From Rariglobus hedericola (lineage in GTDB: Bacteria > Verrucomicrobiota > Verrucomicrobiia > Opitutales > Opitutaceae), in assembly GCF_007559335.1 (NCBI RefSeq), contig NZ_VMBG01000001.1:682001-746000 (forward strand): a stretch of 64,000 nt of DNA, read 5' to 3'. Shown here one piece after another: positions 1-8,368 of the stretch. How positions within the stretch are numbered: the stretch's first letter is position 1; every line of letters starts with the position of its first letter. The notes under the pieces were generated by a model. It saw only the letters and a program-made list of their open reading frames with translations. It did no database searches and had not been told where the DNA came from. A program made the position numbers and the translations under genes.

Positions 1-635
1 TTGTCGGGCAGCTGGCCGGTCGCCGTGGCGCTGGCGGCGTTGACGAAGATCGGCGGGTTAACCTCCACGTAGCCGGCCTTGCCATTCTCATCCAAAAAGA
101 AATGGAGCAGCGCACGCACGATCTTCGCACCGTCACCGATGTAGAACGGGAAGCCTGCGCCGGTGACCTTGGAGCCGCGGGCGAAGTCGAAGAGTTTCTC
201 GAAGCCGGCGATCTCCCAGTGTGCCTTCGCGTCGGGCGAAAGCGTGGCAATGTCGCCCCAGGTCGAGAACGTCACGTTTTCCTCGGGCGTGCGGCCTTCG
301 GGAACGGATGCGTGCGGGAGGTTGGGCAGCGTCATCATGAGCTGTTTCAACTTATCCTCGGTGTCCTTCAGGCTGAGTTCGCCTTCCTTCACCTGGGCCG
401 ACACGGCCTTCATCTCGGCGACCTTGGCGATGAACTCGGGGGAACCCTTGGGCAGCTTCACCATCTCGGCATTGGCGGCCTTTTGGGCACCGCGCAGGCT
501 CTCGACCTGCTGAAGCTGGATTCGCCACGCGCTGTCCAGCGCAACGATGGCATCGAGATCGACGTCGAGATGTTTTTTGGCAATCGCCGCACGGACTAAG
601 TCGGGCGATTCACGAAGGAGCTTGGGATCGAGCAT
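1..635 (-). CDS. serS: Seryl-tRNA synthetase, 5' part (3' end outside window)
   Basis: Charges tRNA-Ser with serine in the cytoplasm. Reading leftwards from the ATG at 635 gives an N-terminus of SerRS type (MLDPKLLRESPDLVRAAI), then the long two-helix coiled-coil arm that binds the tRNA long variable loop. The start of the class II catalytic domain follows (GFPFYIGDGAKIVRALLHFF, then EVNPPIFVN). About 211 residues are present and the gene runs off the left edge, so motifs 2 and 3 are not visible. No strong Shine-Dalgarno sequence precedes the ATG. Family identity is clear from the order and spacing of these segments. Confidence 0.93.
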   Translation of the reverse strand, partial: MLDPKLLRESPDLVRAAIAKKHLDVDLDAIVALDSAWRIQLQQVESLRGAQKAANAEMVKLPKGSPEFIAKVAEMKAVSAQVKEGELSLKDTEDKLKQLMMTLPNLPHASVPEGRTPEENVTFSTWGDIATLSPDAKAHWEIAGFEKLFDFARGSKVTGAGFPFYIGDGAKIVRALLHFFLDENGKAGYVEVNPPIFVNAASATATGQLPD

Positions 636-891
636 GGCGGGTGTCTTAAATGCGAACTATCGCGGTCCGCTCATGAACGCAGCAAGTGGAAAGTAGTTGG
701 GGCGGCGGCCTCCCCAAGACCTAAAGAATAAGCCTTGCATCGCTTCCACCACTCTAGCGGCATAATTGTTTAACTTCGATGTCCCGACTTCGTTCGCCTC
801 TTTTTCATCCCAACGCCGGACTTTGTCCGGCCCTGTCCACCCCTATGGACCTGAAGCGGATCTGAGCAGGCTGAGACCGCGTTAATTGCTC
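636..891. other. Intergenic region between divergent serS and the glycan locus
   Basis: 256 bp without a convincing gene. It must hold the promoters of serS (leftwards) and of the glycan operon (rightwards), but no clear -10/-35 pair is visible. A 7-bp perfect hairpin with a TTT loop (815-821 / 825-831) is present. It lacks a T tract on either strand, so it is not called a terminator. Confidence 0.4.
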
Positions 892-1752
892 ATGGATGCC
901 GCCACTCTGGCCGAGATTAACTCGCTTGAAAGCGCACTGAACGGCTGCAAACGACATCCGTTACCGCCCGACTTGGAAGCGCGCAGGCATGCCTTGCTCG
1001 CCCGTCATCTGGGATACGAGCCTCGTCGGCCGCTGCCGATTGTTTACGTGATCGGTGACAGTCATTCCGCCTTTTTCGCCGGAGCCGAAAGCTGCCGGTT
1101 TAAAAAAGGGCGTGGCATTTTCACGGGATTCTTTCGCCGTCGTTACGTTGGCGCATTCACGGAGTTGTTGCCCGTGTTCCGCGTGTTCCATGTTGGACCC
1201 GGCACGGCATGGAAGGCCGATGATCACGGCTCCTCCACGCGCAGCCGGGAAAAAATCGATGCGCTCATCCGTCACGATATTCCAAAGGGCGCGACCATCC
1301 TCGTGGCCTTTGGCGAAATCGATTGTCGCTGCCATATTCCCCGTGCCGTGCTCGCCGGCCAATCGATCGAACAGGCGGTGGACGCAACCTTGGCGCGCTT
1401 CATGCGCTTGGTGGATCGGCTGAGCAGTCTCGGGTTTCGCATGGCGGTGTGGGGACCACCGGCCGTTGGTCTGCTCAAAGAGGGCAAACCCGACGAACCC
1501 TTTCCCGCCACCGGCACCTACGAACTGCGTTTACAGGTGACTCATGCCTATTGTGAGGCGTTGGCCCGCGCTTGTGCGCAACGGCACGTGCCCTGCGTAT
1601 GCCTGGCCGGAACCTATCACGACTGGAACGAGCGCCCGGACAGGCGAAACTTTCTCGATAACGCGCATGTGTCGCAAAATTTAATGCCCCTCGCTCTGCG
1701 TTTGCTAACCGCCGCGAATGTCCTGAATCTTCCCGCATCCACGTCCCGATGA
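892..1752 (+). CDS. SGNH/GDSL-like hydrolase or acyltransferase-like protein in glycan locus
   Basis: A 286-residue protein starting at the ATG at 892; an in-frame TTG at 886 is a less likely alternative. It carries the GDS block I motif (GDSHS, residues 55-59), a block-III-like segment (FGEIDCR, about residue 138) where the usual G-x-N-D is altered, and a late D-x-x-H (DNAHVSQ, about residue 262). This is the layout of SGNH-fold esterases and acyltransferases. There is no signal peptide or membrane segment, so a cytoplasmic location is likely. Its stop overlaps the next start (ATGA at 1749), so it is translationally coupled to a glycosyltransferase and probably modifies, or controls modification of, the surface glycan. 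The substrate is unknown. Confidence 0.6.
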   Translation: MDAATLAEINSLESALNGCKRHPLPPDLEARRHALLARHLGYEPRRPLPIVYVIGDSHSAFFAGAESCRFKKGRGIFTGFFRRRYVGAFTELLPVFRVFHVGPGTAWKADDHGSSTRSREKIDALIRHDIPKGATILVAFGEIDCRCHIPRAVLAGQSIEQAVDATLARFMRLVDRLSSLGFRMAVWGPPAVGLLKEGKPDEPFPATGTYELRLQVTHAYCEALARACAQRHVPCVCLAGTYHDWNERPDRRNFLDNAHVSQNLMPLALRLLTAANVLNLPASTSR

Positions 1753-2507
1753 ACACGCCCCCCGTCAACATCCTCTGCATCAAGTGGGGCACTCGCTACG
1801 GCCCGCATTACGTCAACATCCTGCGTCGTTCGGTGTCCCGTCACCTCAACCGCCCGTTCATTTTCCACTGCTGCACGGAGGATGCCACCGGGCTCGATCC
1901 TGAGATTCGGGTCATTCCGTTTCCGGCCGATCCCGGCTTAAAGCGCGGATGGCCCGACGTGCTGGTGAAACTGATGGTGACTAAGGATGGTTTCGGCGGA
2001 TTGACCGGCCCCACCCTGTTTCTGGATCTGGATGTCGCAATCATGGCGGACATCGGCCCGTTCTTCGATTTTCAGCCCGGCAAGAACTGCATCATTCACA
2101 ATTGGGTAAAGGCCCGCAAAGAGCTGGTTGGTCAGCGCCCGCACGTCGGCAATTCCTCCATCTTCCGCTTCGAGGCCGGTGCATCCAATTATATCTACGA
2201 AACCTTCCTCCGCGAAATCCATCGCGCTGAAGACCGTTCTGTTTTCAACACCGAGCAGGCCTTCCTTACTTATGCGATGAAGGAAGTCCATTGGTGGCCC
2301 GATGAATGGGCCCGCAGCTACAAGCGCCATTGCCGCCCGCTGTTTCCGTTCAATTTATTCACGACGCCCAAGCCGCCGAAGAACTGCCGCATCCTCGTGT
2401 TTCACGGCCGCCCCGATCCCGACGAAGCGATCCGCGGTTTCAAAGGCTCCAAGATTCACCACCACATGCAGCCCGCACCGTGGATCGCCGATCACTGGAA
2501 ACAATGA
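1749..2507 (+). CDS. Glycosyltransferase, GT8/GT-A-like with DxD motif
   Basis: A 252-residue cytoplasmic protein. The N-terminal half has a Rossmann-like pattern ending in FLDLDVAIM (residues 91-99), where the D-L-D is the expected metal and nucleotide-sugar binding DxD of GT-A enzymes. A conserved-looking VGNSSIFRFEAG segment and a late VFHGRPDPDEA segment resemble GT8-type acceptor and metal-ligand regions. It overlaps both neighbours by four bases (ATGA at 1749 and at 2504), so the three genes form one coupled unit. Donor and acceptor sugars cannot be read from the sequence, and the family assignment is approximate. Confidence 0.65.
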   Translation: MNTPPVNILCIKWGTRYGPHYVNILRRSVSRHLNRPFIFHCCTEDATGLDPEIRVIPFPADPGLKRGWPDVLVKLMVTKDGFGGLTGPTLFLDLDVAIMADIGPFFDFQPGKNCIIHNWVKARKELVGQRPHVGNSSIFRFEAGASNYIYETFLREIHRAEDRSVFNTEQAFLTYAMKEVHWWPDEWARSYKRHCRPLFPFNLFTTPKPPKNCRILVFHGRPDPDEAIRGFKGSKIHHHMQPAPWIADHWKQ

Positions 2508-3346
2508 CTGTATCCGGAAACGATTTCTGGGCATCCATAGATGCCATCATTGTCGTCAATCTGGATCGCCGGGCCGATCGCTGGGCCGACATGCAGGAGC
2601 ATCTTCAATCGGTGGCTCCGATGGCGAAAGTCCACCGGTTATCCGCGGTGCTCGGTGCCGATCTGCCCGGTTACGGAAGCTCACGCTGGTTTCGTCGCAC
2701 CCGTCGCGCCGGGACTTGGGGTGGACGCGCCGGCTGCATTCTATCGCACCGCAATGCCCTGCGCCTCGCCCGCTCAAGTGGCTGGCAACGGATTTTAATC
2801 CTTGAAGATGACGCCCGCCTGTCGCCGGAACTCAATGGACCGGCCGGCCAAAAACTGGCTGGATACCTCACCGCGGAAAACAGGCCGGGTGTATGTTATT
2901 TAGGATACACCTCGCCTCGTGGCCCCGCCCGCTTGTTGGGCACACTGGATGCGGACCATGCGCTTTATGCGTTGAGAGGCGCCAGCACCACGCACGCCTA
3001 CATCGTGGATGCGGCACTCTATCACCCGCTGCTGGATTTGCTCCCGCAAACCGATGCAGGGATTTGGTCCTGGGTGGCGCGCCACACCGCGATTGATCGT
3101 TGGTATTCCCTCGCCCTCACTCGCATGACGACCGTGGCGGCAGTCTCACCACAATTGGCGCTGCAAGCCCCGTCGTTGTCCGATATCACAGCCCGGGAAT
3201 CGTCTTACGTTGAGTCCGGCAAGGGCAATGAACTCGCATCACTCCAAGGCGGTTCATTCACGGGTATGTTGGCTGCTGCCAGCGACTGCCTCAGTGCAAT
3301 CCCCCGAAATCTAAAATATCTGCTGCGTTGTTTCCGCGGATTTTAA
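2504..3346 (+). CDS. Glycosyltransferase family 25 (LPS-type)
   Basis: A 280-residue protein. The ATG at 2504 overlaps the preceding stop. It shows the GT25 pattern: IIVVNLDRRADRW (residues 15-27), the GCILSHRNALRLA block (about 77-89) and the acidic EDD metal-binding motif in ILILEDDA (97-104). GT25 enzymes add galactose or other hexoses to LPS core or capsule, or act on protein glycans. The length is close to the usual 230-280 residues. A late aromatic-rich segment (about residues 185-205) occupies the place where a second acidic motif is often found. It most likely builds the surface glycan with its coupled neighbours. Confidence 0.8.
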   Translation: MTVSGNDFWASIDAIIVVNLDRRADRWADMQEHLQSVAPMAKVHRLSAVLGADLPGYGSSRWFRRTRRAGTWGGRAGCILSHRNALRLARSSGWQRILILEDDARLSPELNGPAGQKLAGYLTAENRPGVCYLGYTSPRGPARLLGTLDADHALYALRGASTTHAYIVDAALYHPLLDLLPQTDAGIWSWVARHTAIDRWYSLALTRMTTVAAVSPQLALQAPSLSDITARESSYVESGKGNELASLQGGSFTGMLAAASDCLSAIPRNLKYLLRCFRGF

Positions 3347-3349
3347 TCC

Positions 3350-4423
3350 ATGCCTGATCACACGCCATTAATCCGGGTGAAATTTCTCACCAAGAATCCC
3401 AAGGCGGATGTCTCCGTGGAGTGGAGCCGTTTCCTACCGGGCGGAAACCCCGTGCTCGGCGGATGCCATTTCTTATTCGATCGCAACGAACGCAACTACG
3501 ACTGGCTGGTCGTCTATGATGATATGCCTTCGGTTGCTGGGGAACGATTCACCCTCTGGCGGGAATCCTTGGCCTGCCCTCGTGAAAACACGCTGCTCAT
3601 CACCACGGAGCCCTCCACGATCAAGGTTTACGGGAAAGGGTTTTTGCGGCAGTTCGGGCATGTCCTGACGAGCCAGGAACCGTGGGCGATTCGCCACCCC
3701 GGAGCGATTTTCTCACAGACGGGCCTGATCTGGTTCTACGGCGGAGAAACGGAGCATGCGAATTACGATTATATCTCCAACCATTCGCCGGACGCGAAGC
3801 AGCGGGATATTTCCACAGTCTGCTCCTCCAAGCAGCAACGCCACACGCTGCACCACGACCGCTTCGAATTCACGCGGAAGTTCAAAGAGGTTTATCCGGA
3901 CCTCGATGTGTTCGGACATGGCGTGCGCTTCATCGCAGACAAAGCCGAAGCGCTCGACCCCTATCGCTACCACATCGCGATCGAGAACCACGTCTATCGA
4001 CATCACTGGACCGAAAAACTCTCCGACTGTTTTCTCGGACTCACTCTCCCCTTCTATCACGGCTGTCCGAATGCCGCGGATTATTTCCCCGAGGAAAGTT
4101 TTATTCCGATCAACATCCATAACTTCGAAGAAACCAGTGAACGCATCAAACAAGCGATCAAGGATCGTGAGTTCGAAAAACGCCTGCCGGCACTGCGTGA
4201 AGCGCGGAGATTGGTGCTGGAGGAATACTGTCTATTTCCGCTGGTGAGCAGGCTTGTTCGCGAACGAACAGCGACCACTCCAATTTCCCAGCAACTATCT
4301 AAATCGCCGGTCCTTCTCAGCCGGCATGCCTGGCGTAAGGCCGGCCCGTTGAACGCAATCTCCTACGGACTGGAAAAGACGATTGTTTCGCTAAGGCAAA
4401 AAAACGCCGCACGAAGTGCGTGA
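3350..4423 (+). CDS. Glycosyltransferase family 10 (alpha-1,3/4-fucosyltransferase type)
   Basis: A 357-residue protein starting 3 bp after the GT25 stop. The C-terminal half holds the GT10 signature (residues about 205-252): HIAIENHVY, then WTEKLSDCFLGLTLPFYHGC, then DYFPEESFI. E212, E222 and K223 fall at the positions that bind GDP-fucose in the family. The N-terminal acceptor domain is more divergent, as is usual. A basic, partly helical tail (about residues 300-357) may hold it to the inner membrane, as in Helicobacter enzymes. It ends 17 bp from the stop of a convergent paralogue. GDP-fucose is the expected donor, but GDP-sugar synthesis genes are not in this window. Confidence 0.85.
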   Translation: MPDHTPLIRVKFLTKNPKADVSVEWSRFLPGGNPVLGGCHFLFDRNERNYDWLVVYDDMPSVAGERFTLWRESLACPRENTLLITTEPSTIKVYGKGFLRQFGHVLTSQEPWAIRHPGAIFSQTGLIWFYGGETEHANYDYISNHSPDAKQRDISTVCSSKQQRHTLHHDRFEFTRKFKEVYPDLDVFGHGVRFIADKAEALDPYRYHIAIENHVYRHHWTEKLSDCFLGLTLPFYHGCPNAADYFPEESFIPINIHNFEETSERIKQAIKDREFEKRLPALREARRLVLEEYCLFPLVSRLVRERTATTPISQQLSKSPVLLSRHAWRKAGPLNAISYGLEKTIVSLRQKNAARSA

Positions 4424-4440
4424 TCGTCTGGTTTCCCCTC

Positions 4441-5448
4441 TTAGCCGTGCTTTAATCGATAGATCCAGCCACGCACCGGTCGAAAGGCTTTTTCAGAGCG
4501 TATAGTTATCGTTTGGGCGTGAGCGTCAGAGTGGAATTTTTCAACCCATTGAGCGAAACGAACGAAGGGATTGTAGACGTCCAGTTCGAGTTCACGGGCC
4601 GTTCGCACCGCGGCGATCTCCGCATCATTACGCGGACTCGCAAGCAATCGCTCAATCGTTGCCACCGCTCCATCGACATCGTCCATATCTAGAGCGCAGA
4701 ATGAGTCGGAAGGGAAATAGTCCGACAGATTCGGGCAACCTACATAAAGAGGAAATGCCCACCCTAGATAAGCGTCGGCCAGTTTTTCAGTCCAATAGTG
4801 AGGGCTCTGGCTGTTTTCCAAAGTCAGATGAAAACGATGCGGCCATACGGCATCCATTTTATCATCAATGGGGGTAAACCCTTTCCCGAAGTGCACGATC
4901 TTGTCACCAAGCCGGGCCTTCAATTTTTCCAAGAACTCAAGTCTGCGCCGCTGACCGGGAGTGCTCGCGGTGCTCGAACACACCACTGACACGCGATTGC
5001 TTTTTTCGGGAACTGGAAGCGCCTTCAAATGATCATAGCCGAAGGTGTAGGCGTTTCGTTTCCAGCTCAATCCCACCATCCAGAAGAGTGCAAGTGCGTC
5101 TATAACCAGTCGGGGATGCGCGGAACCATGATGCGTATCCACCACGTGGGCGAATTGTCGATAGAACGATTTCGCATACCGTTTCTTAGCCGGTGGTTCC
5201 CCTGCAATAAACAACGTGTTGCCTGGAGCAACCAATGCGGTTTCACGCGGCTTGGCATTCCCGAACACGATCCAAAAATCACACGGTTCGTTATCGGGTG
5301 GATGAACAAGGAAACGGCACCGGCCGATTTTCATGCTTCGTCCCGGAGTGAACCATTCCAGTCCGCCCACTTCAAATCCGATGGTCACGCGCACAACCAA
5401 TTCGCGACCGGAATCTGCGTTCATCACATCTGCCGAAAACTCCTTCAT
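4441..5448 (-). CDS. GT10-like glycosyltransferase, divergent paralogue
   Basis: A 335-residue protein with the same C-terminal pattern as the plus-strand GT10: HLTLENSQS, then YWTEKLADAYLGWAFPLYVGC, then DYFPSDSF (residues about 203-250). The core E and E-K residues are kept. The two proteins also share a V-C-S-S segment followed by an R-rich helix and an H/F-G-x-G stretch just upstream, so they are homologous along most of their length although clearly diverged. Its start overlaps the stop of the upstream methyltransferase (ATGA at 5445-5448). It is predicted to transfer fucose or a related GDP-sugar to a different acceptor position. Confidence 0.75.
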   Translation of the reverse strand: MKEFSADVMNADSGRELVVRVTIGFEVGGLEWFTPGRSMKIGRCRFLVHPPDNEPCDFWIVFGNAKPRETALVAPGNTLFIAGEPPAKKRYAKSFYRQFAHVVDTHHGSAHPRLVIDALALFWMVGLSWKRNAYTFGYDHLKALPVPEKSNRVSVVCSSTASTPGQRRRLEFLEKLKARLGDKIVHFGKGFTPIDDKMDAVWPHRFHLTLENSQSPHYWTEKLADAYLGWAFPLYVGCPNLSDYFPSDSFCALDMDDVDGAVATIERLLASPRNDAEIAAVRTARELELDVYNPFVRFAQWVEKFHSDAHAQTITIRSEKAFRPVRGWIYRLKHG

Positions 5449-6206
5449 GCCGGGCGTGAAAAACGGAAGAGCCCGCAGCCGAAATCAAGACCTTCTGCAG
5501 ACTGTGGTGAAACCTGTTCATTCCACGCCGTCGCACGATTGTTTTCAATGAGAGAGAATTCCTCCAGTTTCAGTTCGGGCATGGCCGCAATGATTTGCGC
5601 CGGCGAGAAAACGCGATGGGCGTGAAACACAACACGCGAGCGTCCGCAGGGAGTGCCGATGAGTAATTGCCCGCCCGGTTTCAAAACGCGCTGAAGTTCA
5701 ACCAACCCCTTAAGCCAGCCATCCGGGTCCATCGGATCACCATAACGGCCCAATCCAATGTGTTCGATAACATGCAAACAACTAAGACTGTCGATGGACC
5801 TATCCGCAAAGGGGAGCTCACATACGCTACCTTGAACACCGATGATATTAGGCACGGCCGTGTCGATTCGGCGGATGTCCACATACTTCACGGGGAGAAA
5901 ACTGGCAACATGGGCGACAAAGCCGTCCAAGCGGCTGCCGACATCCACATGTTCGGGGGAGTGATGATGAAATACCCGCTGAGCCGCCCAGATGTCTTGA
6001 AGGAAATAATGCCCGCGTGCAGCCCCCGCCGAATCGTGGCGATCTGCAAGGTAAGGTTTTAGTTCGCCCAAGGTTGCTTGCCATTCAGACGGGGCAATCC
6101 GTTGCCATTGCCGGTATCCGCTCGCAAACCAGAGAACATCCTTGGGGCGTGAAAAAAAACGGCCGGCCAATTTAAGGACATTACGAACGGACTTCAGGGA
6201 ACTCAT
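5445..6206 (-). CDS. DUF268-like / SAM-dependent methyltransferase-like protein
   Basis: A 253-residue protein from the ATG at 6206. This start is chosen because an AGAGG Shine-Dalgarno sequence lies just upstream; a longer frame opens at 6248. The central part looks like a class I methyltransferase core: a VDVGSR motif-I-like segment, LPFADRSIDSLSCLHVIEH, and VLKPGGQLLIGTP. Motif I is weak (D-V-G-S-R rather than D-x-G-x-G). The HYFLQDIWAA and HRVFSP segments are typical of DUF268 proteins, which occur in polysaccharide loci. Coupling to the GT10-like gene suggests a role in glycan modification. Catalytic activity is not assured. Confidence 0.65.
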   Translation of the reverse strand: MSSLKSVRNVLKLAGRFFSRPKDVLWFASGYRQWQRIAPSEWQATLGELKPYLADRHDSAGAARGHYFLQDIWAAQRVFHHHSPEHVDVGSRLDGFVAHVASFLPVKYVDIRRIDTAVPNIIGVQGSVCELPFADRSIDSLSCLHVIEHIGLGRYGDPMDPDGWLKGLVELQRVLKPGGQLLIGTPCGRSRVVFHAHRVFSPAQIIAAMPELKLEEFSLIENNRATAWNEQVSPQSAEGLDFGCGLFRFSRPA

Positions 6207-6375
6207 GAATTGCCTCTTTGAAGCAAATTCAGGCGACAGTGCCAGCACGAAGCTGGACTACTTTGACCTCAACACATTGCGCCTGCCTCGCAGGGTGGGC
6301 CTTGGCGGTCATCATTGCTACTTGCAGAATGCGAATCGGCCTTGCTTCTGAGACATTCTGCAGATCCGGGATTAA

Positions 6376-6990
6376 TCAACTTTCATATCCTAGCATCTCA
6401 AAATCCTGCCGATATAAATCCTGCACAATTTTACGCTCAACCGGTGTGTAATAGTCACTCAGACGCATTTCTGAACCCACCGTTTGATTGATATGATGTA
6501 ACTGCAAACCGGGCAGTCCGATCTTAGCCGCTACATAGGACCAGTCCTCGGCCAGGTTTTCAAAACGTCCTACAAAATCCACGATGATGTTTCCATCTGC
6601 GTCACTGATGCGATCATAGAGCCCCTTAAAGTTCCAGTCAGCCAATGATGAGTAACCAGTCTCCTTTTGCTGTGCAGTGTAGGACGCGAAATCGAGCGTC
6701 ACCACCTTATGCTTTTTCAAGTAAAGATAGACTGAAAGAAAGTGGGTGTAGGGATGCCTGACGAAACCGAAGGTGAAGTAATCATCCCAATTTTTCTTCT
6801 TAGATTTTGTTACCGAACGCACGCCCAGCCGCTTTGAGGCCCGGGATAACATTTTACCTGTTTTCACCTCATATGCGGTGTGGTGCCTGTCATCAAACGT
6901 TTCGCAATAAGGCTTCAACGTATGGCTGAGGGATTGCGATGCCACCCTCATATTACAGACGCATATGAATTTTAGAGTATTGGATATCAA
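6376..6990 (-). CDS. Sulfotransferase family 2-like protein
   Basis: A 204-residue protein resembling carbohydrate sulfotransferases that use PAPS. FGFVRHPYTHFLSVY (residues 74-88) matches the 3'-phosphate-binding motif (R78, S86). VGRFENLAEDW and the C-terminal YTPVERKIVQDLYRQDFEMLGY are typical of the family. The N-terminal phosphosulfate loop (CNMRVASQSL) is unusual because the K-T/S of the common P-K-x-x-S/T loop is replaced. The start is TTG at 6990; an in-frame stop lies just upstream and the next ATG would remove this loop. The gene is visibly more AT-rich than its neighbours and stands alone between gaps, suggesting separate acquisition. Confidence 0.7.
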   Translation of the reverse strand: MISNTLKFICVCNMRVASQSLSHTLKPYCETFDDRHHTAYEVKTGKMLSRASKRLGVRSVTKSKKKNWDDYFTFGFVRHPYTHFLSVYLYLKKHKVVTLDFASYTAQQKETGYSSLADWNFKGLYDRISDADGNIIVDFVGRFENLAEDWSYVAAKIGLPGLQLHHINQTVGSEMRLSDYYTPVERKIVQDLYRQDFEMLGYES

Positions 6991-7147
6991 TGTGGATGCT
7001 GATTACCGGACCGACGTTAAATTTAGCCTAGGAGAAAGCCTCCTAGCACAGAAAATACCAACGAAGGGTTACGCGCTGAAATAGCCTTTACCTTCAACCA
7101 GTTGGCTGGTGGACCAACGTAATGAAGACGGGTTCCCGTCCGTCTGG

Positions 7148-8368
7148 TTACCGCTGAGCGCTTAAATTCCCCATCAACTCACGAGCCCAAGCAACGTCAT
7201 CGCGGCGGGTTTCGCAGTAACGACGATGCGCTTCGCGAATTGCCGCCAGGTGCGCCTCGAGGTTGTCCGAATCCACGCGGACGCCGAATCGAGTCACATC
7301 GGCTGGGTCAGCGTTATCTTCCATCATTCGTTTCACCATGAGGCTGCCGATTTCTGAGTTGAAATGCAGCAGGTCAAACCAGCGGGGCATGCTTTGATCG
7401 CCGGCCGTCAGCACGGGTAGCGATTCGTCAGCCGGAGCAATCGGTGTAAGGAAATCCCAAAACTCAGCGGGTGGTCCGGATGACGGATGACGATTTGCCT
7501 CGACGCACACCGCCGTCAACGCGCGGCGTTCGGCCGCCCATGGAATGGTTGCCGGTAAATTCTCGGACGGATGCACCAGCAACAGCGCATGCGCCGGAGG
7601 ATAAACCACCAGCACCCGCACTCCGCGTGCACGTAACGACACGATCAACTCCGTCAATGTAGTGACCTTGGCCGCACGGGGCGGCTGCGGTCGTTCGGCC
7701 CACATCTCCGCCTCATGTTTGAACAGTTTGGGCGCGTAGCCGGTCACATGCCGCCGGATATCAGGCATGATGTAGAAATTATTCCAAAAGCCTAACTCGT
7801 CCCGTTCACTCTTTTTTTCGCGAAGAGCATTTCCCAATAAAACAAACGACGCCTCAACCGCAGGAACGCCGAACACATAGCCGAGCTCGCGCTCGATGGA
7901 GAACCCAGTGTCGGCGAGTCGTGAATTCGGGAAGTCCGTGTTTTTTCGCGTGTCCAAATCGGTGCAGATATCGCCTGGATCGACGCCAAAGATCACCAGT
8001 TTGAGCGACTGGCTCTGCTCCATCAGATACCGGCAAAGAGCCACGTTTTCCAGGATGCTGCTTCCGGCCATGCCCAGGTTAATTGTCCGCATGCCGCCAA
8101 ATGAAGGATGCCGGGGATCGATCCCGATTTCCATGTGTGACGTGCCGAAAACAGCCGCCTCCCATTCGGCGCCCCTTCGCACCATACCGGTTTTGCCAAC
8201 GCGAACCGCGTCGCCGATTTCCCGATAAGGCTCGAGTGATTTGATGGACCAAGGCGCGCCCACAACCCGCCAGGGATCCACCAGTGAAGTCAGGATTGCG
8301 GCCAGCACCAACGCGCCCGCAATCACGCCACCCAACCAACCCGCATAAGTGCGCATGGGATGTTTCAT
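7148..8368 (-). CDS. AlgX/AlgJ-like SGNH partner of MBOAT O-acyltransferase
   Basis: A 406-residue protein with one N-terminal membrane segment (about residues 8-30) and a large domain expected outside the inner membrane. FGTSHMEIGIDP (residues 74-85, S77 in the GTS motif) and a late FDLLHFNSEIG are the catalytic Ser and Asp-x-x-His blocks seen in AlgJ/AlgX-like and DHHW-type proteins next to MBOAT genes. It overlaps the MBOAT stop by one base, so the pair is translated together. Predicted role: transfer to the extracellular glycan of the acyl group passed by the MBOAT protein. The acceptor sugar is unknown. Confidence 0.75.
   Translation of the reverse strand: MKHPMRTYAGWLGGVIAGALVLAAILTSLVDPWRVVGAPWSIKSLEPYREIGDAVRVGKTGMVRRGAEWEAAVFGTSHMEIGIDPRHPSFGGMRTINLGMAGSSILENVALCRYLMEQSQSLKLVIFGVDPGDICTDLDTRKNTDFPNSRLADTGFSIERELGYVFGVPAVEASFVLLGNALREKKSERDELGFWNNFYIMPDIRRHVTGYAPKLFKHEAEMWAERPQPPRAAKVTTLTELIVSLRARGVRVLVVYPPAHALLLVHPSENLPATIPWAAERRALTAVCVEANRHPSSGPPAEFWDFLTPIAPADESLPVLTAGDQSMPRWFDLLHFNSEIGSLMVKRMMEDNADPADVTRFGVRVDSDNLEAHLAAIREAHRRYCETRRDDVAWARELMGNLSAQR

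Noticed and set aside
815-831. 7-bp hairpin between serS and the glycan locus as terminator
   Set aside because: No T tract on either strand and it lies between divergent genes.
7028-7140. Two small hairpins (7028-7046 and 7127-7140) as terminators of the acylation operon
   Set aside because: Short stems with no T run in the leftward direction; too weak to call.
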